From: Bacterioplanes sp965233665
Lineage (GTDB): Bacteria; Pseudomonadota; Gammaproteobacteria; Pseudomonadales; Oceanobacteraceae
Length of the DNA stretch: 64,000 nucleotides
Assembly: GCA_965233665.1 (NCBI GenBank)
Contig: CBDDTG010000028.1
Location: forward strand, 1 to 64,000
Direction: 5' to 3'
Notes under the pieces: generated by a model
What the model was told of the DNA's origin: nothing
What the model saw: only the letters and a program-made list of their open reading frames with translations
Databases searched by the model: none
Shown here: positions 24,556-32,723 of the stretch, in pieces
Position numbering within the stretch: position 1 is the stretch's first letter
Layout of the letters: each line of letters starts with the position of its first letter
Program-made: the position numbers and the translations under genes

Positions 24556-25292
24556 AAGGTAATTCCCTGCAGCCGATATCGCATCACCGCCGGATTCACG
24601 CCACTGCGAATGGATAAAACCCCCGCCAGTAACGCCAGCTGATAACGACGCCGCCATGACAACATTTGTCGTAGACGATTCGCCAGTGGGATTACAATGA
24701 TATTAGCGCTAGCGACCCCATAAAAAGTCGCCACAAAAGCGGTCGCAATGCCGGCAGCCAAAGCTTCAGGTTGCTGAATGCTGGACAACACTTGCATCAG
24801 CCCTAAAACGGCGCCAACAATCCCTAGCGTCGGCAAGTATCCTGCCAGTTGGTCGAGATGGTCGACCAACTCATTGTCACGCTCGTATTGACTGTGCACT
24901 TCCTGCTGCATGGTTTTATCGATCAAGCTGTCATCGTAGCCGTCTGCCAACATCGTCAATGCTCGCTGCAACAAGGGCTCCGATTCTCCCGTTGCCAACT
25001 GCTCCAATGCCAGCAAGCCATCTTTTCGCCGTGCGTTGGCACATACGGTTAACTTACTGATTAGATGATCTAAGGAATAGTTGGGCGGAGCCACCAACCA
25101 AGACAGTAAATGGCCTAATGGTGATAAATGAGCTGCAGGAACCTGCGCCAAGGTAGCTAATGTGGCGCCGCCAAAAACAATGATGGCGGCCGGGGCATCG
25201 ATTAAAAGACCAAGGTGCCCACCTTCTAAAGCAAATCCCCATAAAACAGCCACCACCGCCAATGCAGTGGTGACCAGTGTCCAACGATCCAT
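24552..25292 (-). CDS. motC: MotC, MotA-family stator protein
   Basis: A 246-residue inner-membrane proton channel subunit with four hydrophobic segments. N-terminal LWGFALEGGHLGLLIDAPA and the later LPTLGIVGAVLGLMQVL and ATAFVATFYGVASAN are typical of MotA/MotC; charged cytoplasmic loop residues for FliG contact lie between 70 and 140. It starts one base into the cheB stop and overlaps motD by 4 bases. Confidence 0.92.
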   Translation of the reverse strand: MDRWTLVTTALAVVAVLWGFALEGGHLGLLIDAPAAIIVFGGATLATLAQVPAAHLSPLGHLLSWLVAPPNYSLDHLISKLTVCANARRKDGLLALEQLATGESEPLLQRALTMLADGYDDSLIDKTMQQEVHSQYERDNELVDHLDQLAGYLPTLGIVGAVLGLMQVLSSIQQPEALAAGIATAFVATFYGVASANIIVIPLANRLRQMLSWRRRYQLALLAGVLSIRSGVNPAVMRYRLQGITL

Positions 25293-26320
25293 CAGCCGAT
25301 CTCTGCGGCTAATTTTGGAGCGATGTCCGCCAACGATAAAACGTCATCGGATAACCCTTCCTTAATGACAGCCATTGGCATACCAAAGATGACACAGCTC
25401 GCCTCATCTTGGGCCCAAACAGTCGCGCCGCATTGCTTTAATAGCCGAGCCCCCTCACGACCATCAGCTCCCATCCCGGTCAGCACCACTGCCAACGTCC
25501 GTTTACCGTAATGTTTCGCTGCAGAGGCAAAAGCGATGTCAACACTCGGACGATAATTCACACGCTCGTCACTCTCGCGAATGTGAATAGAGCCACCCTG
25601 ACGCTTATCCACCATCAGTTGCATCCCACCGGGGGCCACATACACATAGCCCGACTGGATACGCTCACCGTCTTCGGCCTCTTTAACCGTCAGCGGGCTG
25701 AGACGATTGAGGCGCTCAGCGAAAGCTTTGGTGAAAGAACCTGGCATGTGCTGGATAATCACGATGGGGGTTTTGAACCCTGCAGGGAGGACCTTAAATA
25801 AGGTTTGCAATGCCGCCGGACCACCCGTTGATGTGCCGATCATCACGAGATCTTTAGAGCCGACCGAAGCACGACGCAGCGGCACGGAACGAGGTGCGGG
25901 AGGCTCTGGTGCTTTGCGCTGACGACTGCCAGCGACAGCGGCAATTTTATCCGTCAATGTTTGCCGTATTTGCGCGCTGTTTTTGGCAATGGCGTCAAAG
26001 TTTTTGGGTAGAAAGTCGAGCGCTCCAGCTTCCAAAGCATCAAGCGTTACACGCGCCCCTTCAAACGTCAGTGATGAAAACATCAACACAGGCACCGGGC
26101 GCGATTTCATAATATTGCGCACGGCAGTAATGCCGTCCATCACCGGCATTTCGTAATCCATGGTAATAACGTCAGGCTTGAGCTGATCATTTTTCTCAAT
26201 GGCTTGGCGACCATTGTCAGCAATACCAACGACTTCCATCCGCGGATCAGAATTAATAATTTCAGACACCCGGCGCCGAAAAAAACCTGAGTCGTCCACC
26301 ACCAGGACTTTAATTGCCAT
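25292..26320 (-). CDS. cheB: CheB, chemotaxis methylesterase/deamidase (primary system)
   Basis: A 342-residue response regulator-methylesterase. The receiver domain has VLVVDDSGFFRR and the phosphoacceptor in VITMDYEMPVMDG; the catalytic triad is visible in IGTSTGGPAALQ (Ser), IVIIQHMPGSF (His) and VLTGMGADGREG (Asp). It removes methyl groups from receptors in feedback from CheA. No cheR lies beside it in this system; the only cheR of the window belongs to the second system. Confidence 0.95.
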   Translation of the reverse strand: MAIKVLVVDDSGFFRRRVSEIINSDPRMEVVGIADNGRQAIEKNDQLKPDVITMDYEMPVMDGITAVRNIMKSRPVPVLMFSSLTFEGARVTLDALEAGALDFLPKNFDAIAKNSAQIRQTLTDKIAAVAGSRQRKAPEPPAPRSVPLRRASVGSKDLVMIGTSTGGPAALQTLFKVLPAGFKTPIVIIQHMPGSFTKAFAERLNRLSPLTVKEAEDGERIQSGYVYVAPGGMQLMVDKRQGGSIHIRESDERVNYRPSVDIAFASAAKHYGKRTLAVVLTGMGADGREGARLLKQCGATVWAQDEASCVIFGMPMAVIKEGLSDDVLSLADIAPKLAAEIG

Positions 26321-26344
26321 TCGCTTGCCTACTCCTTTGAGGGT

Positions 26345-28540
26345 CTACGCCGCGCTCATCGCTCGACTGGCATAGCGCCCTAACATACTGGGGATATCTA
26401 GAATCAAAGCGATGCGGCCATCTCCAGTGATCGTTGCACCCGCCATGCCCGCCGTCCCGTGGAGCATTCTTCCAAGCGGTTTTATGACCACTTCTTCCTG
26501 CCCGATCAGTTGGTCAACCACAAATCCAACTCGTTGAGTTCCCACCGAAACGACCACCACATGGGCTGATTCATCGGCTTTTGAAAACTCTTCCCCTTTA
26601 ATTAACCAACGTTTCAAGTGAAACAGCGGAATGGGTTTTTCCCGCACTACCACGACTTCCTGACCATCCACAATATTGGTTTGGGTTAAATCCAGGTGGA
26701 AAATCTCATTCACACTGACCAGCGGAAAAGCAAAAGCTTGATCTTTAAGCATTACCATCAACGTCGGCATAATCGCCAGTGTCAAAGGCACCTTGATGCG
26801 AATCGCTGTACCGCGACCTAACTCTGAATCGATGTTAATAGTGCCGTTTAGCTGGGTAATTTTGGTTTTCACCACATCCATACCCACACCGCGACCAGAA
26901 ACATCCGAAATTTGTTCTTTGGTTGAAAATCCAGGTGCAAAAATAAGGTTGTAGCATTCAGTCGGCGTCAGTCGATCTGCAGCATCTTGATCCATGACGC
27001 CTTTTTCAACGGCTTTGCGGCGCAGTACATCCGCATCCATACCACCGCCATCGTCTTGGATAACCAGCAAAATGTGGTCACCCTCCTGCTCTGCCGACAG
27101 CACTACCGTGCCGACCCGAGATTTACCTTTCTGTTCTCGATCATCCGGCATTTCAACCCCATGATCGACAGCATTGCGCACCAAGTGCACCAGAGGATCA
27201 GCCAATGCTTCAACTAGGTTTTTATCCAGGTCTGTTTCTTCACCGCGCAGCTCGAGGTTTATTTCTTTCTTCAACTGGCGGGCCAAATCACGCACCACTC
27301 TGGGAAAGCGCCCAAATACCTTTTTAATTGGCTGCATGCGAGTCTTCATCACCGACGTCTGCAAGTCGCCGGTTACAACATCCAGATTCGCTACCGCTCG
27401 CGACATCGATTCGTCTGCACTTTCAAGGCCCAATCGCATCAAGCGATTACGCACCAGAACCAGCTCACCGACCATGTTCATGATATCGTCCAAACGCTTG
27501 GTATCGACCCGCACGGTCGCTTCGGCAACCGGCTGTGCTTCTCGTTCAGCACGCTTAGGGTCTGGCTTGCTCTCAGGTTTAGCAACGGGTTGTGGTTTTG
27601 CTTCTGCAGCCGGCTGAGGCTTGCTTTCCGGTTTCGGAGCCGGGGGCGGCGGCGGCGGCGCAGCAGCGGGCTCTTGGGGCGCATCATCACCATCCAGCGA
27701 GCCAGCATGCTTTCCTTTGCCATGCAAACGATCCAGCAGTTCTTCAAACTCAGAGTCGGTAATTAAATCGTCACCACCTGCACCAGCGGCAGGCTGTTCC
27801 GGCGTATTATCTGCCGCTGGAGCGCTGGCCTCTTCCTCAGCTGTACCGCCGTGCTTACCCTTGCCATGAATTTGGTCCAGTAACGCTTCAAATTCATCTT
27901 CTGATATTTCATCGTCGCTGCTGTCATCGCTGGCATCAACGTCAAAAAAATCCGTAGAAGAAGACGATTCAGCTGCATCCGCAGGTGCCTGAGCATCATC
28001 TTCCAAGGCATCTAATAACTGTTCGAACTCGTCGTCGGTAATGTCCCCGGATGTTTCAGACTCAGTCGAAGCAGCGGATTCTTGTTGCGGAGTTTCTGGG
28101 ACGGGCTCTTCAACAGCTGGCTCTACTGGAGCAGACGCAGGTTCTGCGGAAGCCGGACGTGCAAGTTCATGCAGCCGTTCAATGATTGCAGGATCAGCAT
28201 CCTGGGGCATTTGCCCGCCACGTACCGCCTCGAACATATCGTTGACGGCATCCAGTGCTTGTAAAACGACGTCCATCAAATCGGAGTCGACACCGCGCTG
28301 ACCGTTGCGCAGGGTGTCAAAAACGTTTTCCGCAGCATGACAACAGTCAACAAGGGGGTTCAGCTGTAAAAAACCAGCGCCCCCTTTTACGGTGTGGAAA
28401 CCACGGAAAATGCTGTTGAGCAGATCATGGTCATCTGGGCGCTGTTCTAGATCAACCAGCTCCTCAGAAAGACTCTCAAGAATTTCCCCCGCTTCTACTA
28501 AAAAGTCTTGGAGAATTTCTTCATCAGCATCGAAACTCAT
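26345..28540 (-). CDS. cheA: CheA, chemotaxis histidine kinase (primary system) with triplicated linker motif
   Basis: A 731-residue chemotaxis kinase: HPt domain with phosphorylated His49 in GFHTVKGGAGFLQL, a long acidic then Pro/Ala-rich linker (about 130-345), dimerisation domain, HATPase (HLVRNAVDHGVEMP, DDGGGMDADVL, GRGVGMDVV) and C-terminal CheW-like regulatory domain. The linker contains three copies of a motif around EFExLLDxLHGKGKH near residues 167-180, 211-230 and 260-279. It is followed directly by cheB and preceded by cheZ, the Pseudomonas order. Confidence 0.95.
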   Translation of the reverse strand: MSFDADEEILQDFLVEAGEILESLSEELVDLEQRPDDHDLLNSIFRGFHTVKGGAGFLQLNPLVDCCHAAENVFDTLRNGQRGVDSDLMDVVLQALDAVNDMFEAVRGGQMPQDADPAIIERLHELARPASAEPASAPVEPAVEEPVPETPQQESAASTESETSGDITDDEFEQLLDALEDDAQAPADAAESSSSTDFFDVDASDDSSDDEISEDEFEALLDQIHGKGKHGGTAEEEASAPAADNTPEQPAAGAGGDDLITDSEFEELLDRLHGKGKHAGSLDGDDAPQEPAAAPPPPPPAPKPESKPQPAAEAKPQPVAKPESKPDPKRAEREAQPVAEATVRVDTKRLDDIMNMVGELVLVRNRLMRLGLESADESMSRAVANLDVVTGDLQTSVMKTRMQPIKKVFGRFPRVVRDLARQLKKEINLELRGEETDLDKNLVEALADPLVHLVRNAVDHGVEMPDDREQKGKSRVGTVVLSAEQEGDHILLVIQDDGGGMDADVLRRKAVEKGVMDQDAADRLTPTECYNLIFAPGFSTKEQISDVSGRGVGMDVVKTKITQLNGTINIDSELGRGTAIRIKVPLTLAIMPTLMVMLKDQAFAFPLVSVNEIFHLDLTQTNIVDGQEVVVVREKPIPLFHLKRWLIKGEEFSKADESAHVVVVSVGTQRVGFVVDQLIGQEEVVIKPLGRMLHGTAGMAGATITGDGRIALILDIPSMLGRYASRAMSAA

Positions 28541-28552
28541 CCGTTGGCTCCT

Positions 28553-29359
28553 CTAAAAACCAAGACTGGAAAGCAAATCATCAACATCGTCCTGGCTACT
28601 CACGACGTTATCACTCGTAGTATTCACCTGCGGTCCTTCTGCGGCAATGTTGCCGAATTTATCGGTGGCCGGTTCTACAGGTGACTCGCTGACTTCATCA
28701 GGATGCGACACCCCAGTCAAAGAGTCCAACGTGCCGGCCATTGCCACCAAGCTCACTAGGCGGCTTTCAATGTCTTTCACAAGCTCCGCAACCTTATGAA
28801 TAATCTGGCCAGTTAAATCTTGATAATCCTGCGCCATCATAATTTCAGATAGGTTGCCCTGAACCTGCTGACTGGCATCCTGCGATAACTGCAGGAAACC
28901 CTGAATATCTTTCGACAGCTGGCGAAACTCATCTGGCTTCAGTTCACGCCGTAAAAACTTATTCCAACGACCTGATAAATCGGCAGCCTGTTGTTGAATA
29001 TCACCAATTTTAGGTACGCTGTCGTCAACCAAATCCATGGTTTTATTGGCCGACTTATCCGTCATTTCTACTACGTACGTTAGTTTATCGGTCGTATTGG
29101 CAATTTCTGAACCCGCACCAATGGATTCGATACTGAGGTTTTTAATTGACTCGTGCACTGCACGAGTCAATTTGCCTACTTCCTGATACAGGGTACGGTC
29201 TCGGATTTCATTGAGCTTATTAACCACAGCAACGGCATCGCTCAGACGGCCGTTCTCGGCTTCTGTGATCATTTGCTCTGCCAGCTGGCGAATCTCAGCC
29301 GTCACAGATTTATCTAACGATAAAGCTGCCTTGTCTTGTTCAGATTGGTTGTCGGCCAT
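28553..29359 (-). CDS. cheZ: CheZ, CheY-P phosphatase
   Basis: A 268-residue helical phosphatase that ends CheY signalling. The catalytic glutamine lies in MMAQDYQDLTGQII near 175-188, and the C-terminal CheY-docking helix is DDVDDLLSSLGF. Its presence marks a gamma/beta-proteobacterial primary motility system. Located between cheY and cheA. Confidence 0.94.
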   Translation of the reverse strand: MADNQSEQDKAALSLDKSVTAEIRQLAEQMITEAENGRLSDAVAVVNKLNEIRDRTLYQEVGKLTRAVHESIKNLSIESIGAGSEIANTTDKLTYVVEMTDKSANKTMDLVDDSVPKIGDIQQQAADLSGRWNKFLRRELKPDEFRQLSKDIQGFLQLSQDASQQVQGNLSEIMMAQDYQDLTGQIIHKVAELVKDIESRLVSLVAMAGTLDSLTGVSHPDEVSESPVEPATDKFGNIAAEGPQVNTTSDNVVSSQDDVDDLLSSLGF

Positions 29360-29377
29360 GAGCCCGCCTTAATCCTT

Positions 29378-29752
29378 TCAGCCTTCGACACGCTCAAAGA
29401 TTTTGTCGATTTTCTCTTTGAGCACCGCCGCAGTGAATGGCTTCACTACGTAGCCATTCACACCTGCCTGAGCCGCGGCCACGATTTGATCTCGTTTGGC
29501 TTCGGCCGTCACCATAAGTACCGGCAAGTGCTTGAGCTTGTCATCGGCACGCACCCGCTTGAGTAACTCAAGGCCTGTCATGCCGGGCATATTCCAGTCA
29601 GTCACGAGGAAGTCGAAATCACCAGACTGCAGCATCGGCAATGCAGTATTGCCATCATCTGCTTCAGAGGTATTGGTGAAGCCCAAATCCCGCAGCAGAT
29701 TTTTTACGATGCGCCTCATTGTCGAAAAATCATCCACAATGAGAATTTTCAT
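29378..29752 (-). CDS. cheY: CheY, flagellar-motor response regulator
   Basis: A 124-residue single receiver domain: MKILIVDDFSTMRRIVKNLL with the acidic pair, phosphoacceptor in LVTDWNMPGMTG, Thr in MVTAEA and Lys in YVVKPF. Phosphorylated by CheA it binds FliM to change rotation. ATG 29752 matches Pseudomonas CheY. A TTG at 29764 following GGAGG would add four residues (MDKN) and is a fair alternative. Confidence 0.94.
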   Translation of the reverse strand: MKILIVDDFSTMRRIVKNLLRDLGFTNTSEADDGNTALPMLQSGDFDFLVTDWNMPGMTGLELLKRVRADDKLKHLPVLMVTAEAKRDQIVAAAQAGVNGYVVKPFTAAVLKEKIDKIFERVEG

Positions 29753-29824
29753 GTTTTTATCCAAAACGACCTCCACTAAGTCGACTTTGCATATTCCAAG
29801 TCGTTCCTAAGGGTTATTGTAGAC

Positions 29825-29870
29825 CCTGTCAGCGCTTTATCCATATGACACTAATGTACACGCTGACAGG
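29825..29870. repeat. 10-bp inverted repeat between fliA and cheY
   Basis: CCTGTCAGCG (29825-29834) and CGCTGACAGG (29861-29870) are perfect inverted copies separated by 26 bp. They lie in the 127-bp gap between fliA and cheY, where a cheY promoter is expected. The wide spacing favours a protein-binding site over a terminator. Confidence 0.45.
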
Positions 29871-29879
29871 CCTTCACTG

Positions 29880-30587
29880 TTAATCGCTCAGCCAGTCACT
29901 CAAACGCGTGCGAAGGCGGTTGGCGGCCTGACTGTGCAGTTGGCTGACCCGAGATTCACTGACGCCTAGTACCGCGCCAATCTCTTTTAGGTTCAGCTCC
30001 TCGTCATAATACAACGCCAGCACCAGCTGCTCACGCTCTGGTAACTGACGAATCGCTTGGGCCAAATGTTGCTGAAAGTGATCGCGCTCTAAACCGTCGA
30101 TGATATTGGTCGCAGGCCCTTCTAAAGATTCAGGCTCACCACCTTCTGTGACCTCTTCGTAGCTAAACAGCCTGCAGCTGGCGCTGTCTTGCAAGATGGC
30201 ATGATACTCCTGCTGCGAAATACCCAGGTAAGCGGCGATCTCGGTGTCCTCTGCATCACGGCCTTTGACACTTTCAACGGCTTTTATTGCTTCGGAAATG
30301 CGGCGAGAGTTGCGATGCACAGAGCGCGGTGCCCAATCACCACGCCGAATTTCATCCAACATAGCGCCACGAATACGAATACCGGCATAGGTTTCAAAAC
30401 TGGCACCTTTGCTGCCATCGTACTTACGTGCTGCTTCTAACAGGCCAATCATGCCAGCCTGCAGCAGGTCATCCAGTTGGACATTATCAGGCAGGCGCCC
30501 AAGTAAGTGATGGGCGATGCGCTTGACCAAGCCGGCGTGCTCACGGACCAAACGATCCGCATCATGCTTCTGAATGTCTGAATACAC
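29880..30587 (-). CDS. fliA: FliA, flagellar sigma factor sigma28
   Basis: A sigma factor of about 236 residues directing late flagellar genes. Region 2 is visible as LVKRIAHHLLGRLP, DDLLQAGMIGLLEAARKYD and FETYAGIRIRGAMLDEIRRGDWAPRSV; region 4 as LPEREQLVLALYYDEELNLKEIGAVLGVSESRVSQLHSQA. GTG 30587 is preferred because GGGAAG lies seven bases upstream; the frame runs to a GTG at 30608 just after the fleN stop. No flgM is in the window; HsbA encoded further up may tune the FlgM-FliA balance. Confidence 0.93.
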   Translation of the reverse strand: MYSDIQKHDADRLVREHAGLVKRIAHHLLGRLPDNVQLDDLLQAGMIGLLEAARKYDGSKGASFETYAGIRIRGAMLDEIRRGDWAPRSVHRNSRRISEAIKAVESVKGRDAEDTEIAAYLGISQQEYHAILQDSASCRLFSYEEVTEGGEPESLEGPATNIIDGLERDHFQQHLAQAIRQLPEREQLVLALYYDEELNLKEIGAVLGVSESRVSQLHSQAANRLRTRLSDWLSD

Positions 30588-30611
30588 CAGGCAACTTCCC
30601 GCTGACACGGA

Positions 30612-31430
30612 TCAGGCTCCTGCTTCCTGCACCAGCCGATCAACAAAGAATTCCAGATGCCCTCGCGGCGACGACGGCAGCGGCCAAGCATCCACTTTTT
30701 TCGCAAGCGCTCGAAACGCGGTTCCAGCTTTAGAACGAGGATATGCATCCAACACCGCTCTTTGTCGCTGCACTGCACGGCGCACGGCGTCGTCCTGAGG
30801 GACAGCGCCGACGTACTGCATGGCAACGTCCAAGAAGCGGTCGGTCACTTTGGTAAGCTTATTAAACAACGCGTTTCCTTCTTGCGGAGACTTCACCATG
30901 TTGGCGACCACTCGAAAGCGGAACAAACCATAATCACGATTGAGCAGTTTAATCTGAGCGTAAGCGTCGGTAATTGACGTAGGTTCATCGGTGACCACAA
31001 CGATGACTTCTTGCGCCGCACGCACAAAGCTCATCACGCCGTCAGATATACCGGCTGCGGTATCGACCACCAAGACATCAATGTCGTCCCCTAGATCGCT
31101 GAACGCTTGAATTAGGCCAGCGTGCTCCATGCTATTGAGCTGCGAGAGACGTTGCGTACCAGAAGATGCTGGCACGATGCGAATGCCCCCTGGGCCAGTC
31201 AGCATGATATCCGCCAGGTCGCATTCACCTTGTAGAACGTCTTCGATGGTGCGACTGGAACTCAGCCCCAGCAAAATATCGATGTTTGCCAGCCCGAGGT
31301 CCGCATCTAGCAGCACGACTCGGCGCCCTAGTTCAGCCAACCCAATGGACAGGTTGACCGACACGTTGCTTTTACCCACGCCACCTTTACCACCAGTGAC
31401 AGCGATCACCTGTACGGGATGCTTCGCCAT
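30612..31430 (-). CDS. fleN: FleN (FlhG), MinD-like ATPase limiting flagellar number
   Basis: A 272-residue MinD/ParA-type ATPase with the deviant Walker A VTGGKGGVGKSNVSVNLS and VLLDADLGLANID. It antagonises FleQ and counts polar flagella in Pseudomonas-type systems. Located between flhF and fliA as expected. ATG start 35 bp after flhF. Confidence 0.93.
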   Translation of the reverse strand: MAKHPVQVIAVTGGKGGVGKSNVSVNLSIGLAELGRRVVLLDADLGLANIDILLGLSSSRTIEDVLQGECDLADIMLTGPGGIRIVPASSGTQRLSQLNSMEHAGLIQAFSDLGDDIDVLVVDTAAGISDGVMSFVRAAQEVIVVVTDEPTSITDAYAQIKLLNRDYGLFRFRVVANMVKSPQEGNALFNKLTKVTDRFLDVAMQYVGAVPQDDAVRRAVQRQRAVLDAYPRSKAGTAFRALAKKVDAWPLPSSPRGHLEFFVDRLVQEAGA

Positions 31431-31465
31431 AACAGCTGTTGCTCCTTAGATTAATTCAGACTGAA

Positions 31466-32704
31466 TCAGCGCATCGCCGCGTAAGCGGCTTCCGGCACCG
31501 GCCAGCGCGTGCGAGTCATTCTTGCCATCTGCTCGGCCAACCTGACCAGCTTACCCGCCTCCGGCATGTGCAAATCGTCCGGAATATGGGGCCCGTCGGT
31601 GACCAGCGTCAGCGGCAACCTTGCCAGTGCAGCGATGCTCATCGCTGGCCCAAGGCAAAAGCACTCATCCAGTTTGGTGAAAATACAGCCATGTAACGCT
31701 GCACTTTTAAAATGTTCGTAGTTTTCTTGCAGGCAACGCCCCTGACTCGTCAGGGGCAACACCAGAAGTTTTTTGACTGAATTTCCACAGTCTTTAAGCA
31801 TAGACAATTGCTCGGTGAAATGCGGGTCTTGGCTGGCAAGACCGGCACTGTCGATGAGAACCAGTTTGGCTTTGGCAACTTTCTTAAGCAGTTCAGGCAA
31901 CGAACCGTCTTGCGGGGCCCGAAGCCAGCGTACCCCCAGAATTTTGGCAAAGGTTTTCAGTTGGTCGTGGGCAGCAATGCGATAATTATCCAGGGTAATT
32001 AACGCGACCGATTGCGCGCCATGACGAATCACAAACTGAGCGGCCATTTTGCCGATGGTCGTCGTTTTGCCAGCCCCTGTTGGACCGAGCAGCGCATAGC
32101 GTCCGCCTTGCTCCAGCCAAGGCAAACTGGCTACTGGCAAGTCCTGCTCCATCAACTGCAGTGCCTGACGCCAGCTGTCGTCTAGGTTATCCGCTGGTTG
32201 TAGACGACTCACCAAACGGTCCGACCAGGCGGGTTCTAGCCCGACGTCCTGACAACGCTGCCACAGCTGAGATTGCTGCCACGTCATGGGCCGTTCCTGA
32301 TCCCACGGGCTTCCCTGGTGACTCACCAACCAGTTTTTTAGCTCCTTCAGCTCGCCACTCATGCGCCGCAACTCACCGGAATCAGGCGCACTGGGCTGCG
32401 CAAACTGCTCCCTGACCTTTTGCTCACGCGCTTTTTGCTGCGGCGGAACTTGAACTTCGGCTCGCTCTGATGCCTCCGGCTGCAACTGGCGGCGGGTTTG
32501 CTCCAGCTCACGCTGCAGCGTCAGTTGGCGTTCTACTTCGGCTTGAGCTTCAGCGTCGCCAGACTGGTAATCCGTAGCCGCCACGACCTCGAATCCTTGG
32601 TCAACCTTTTTGCTCGACAAAATAACGGCATCGCTACCCAGTTCCTGGGTAACCTGCCGCAATGCTTGTTGCATGTTCGCTGCGGTGATGCGTTTTACTT
32701 TCAT
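31466..32704 (-). CDS. flhF: FlhF, SRP-type GTPase for polar flagellum placement
   Basis: A 412-residue GTPase that places the flagellum at the pole. The N-terminus MKVKRITAANMQQALRQV is typical, followed by a Gln/Glu-rich B-domain, then the NG domain with P-loop GPTGAGKTTTIGKMA near 210, IDSAGLA and TKLDE. It starts 20 bp after flhA; flhA-flhF-fleN-fliA appear to form one operon. Confidence 0.94.
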   Translation of the reverse strand: MKVKRITAANMQQALRQVTQELGSDAVILSSKKVDQGFEVVAATDYQSGDAEAQAEVERQLTLQRELEQTRRQLQPEASERAEVQVPPQQKAREQKVREQFAQPSAPDSGELRRMSGELKELKNWLVSHQGSPWDQERPMTWQQSQLWQRCQDVGLEPAWSDRLVSRLQPADNLDDSWRQALQLMEQDLPVASLPWLEQGGRYALLGPTGAGKTTTIGKMAAQFVIRHGAQSVALITLDNYRIAAHDQLKTFAKILGVRWLRAPQDGSLPELLKKVAKAKLVLIDSAGLASQDPHFTEQLSMLKDCGNSVKKLLVLPLTSQGRCLQENYEHFKSAALHGCIFTKLDECFCLGPAMSIAALARLPLTLVTDGPHIPDDLHMPEAGKLVRLAEQMARMTRTRWPVPEAAYAAMR

Positions 32705-32723
32705 GAGCTCAGGCCTTTGTCAG

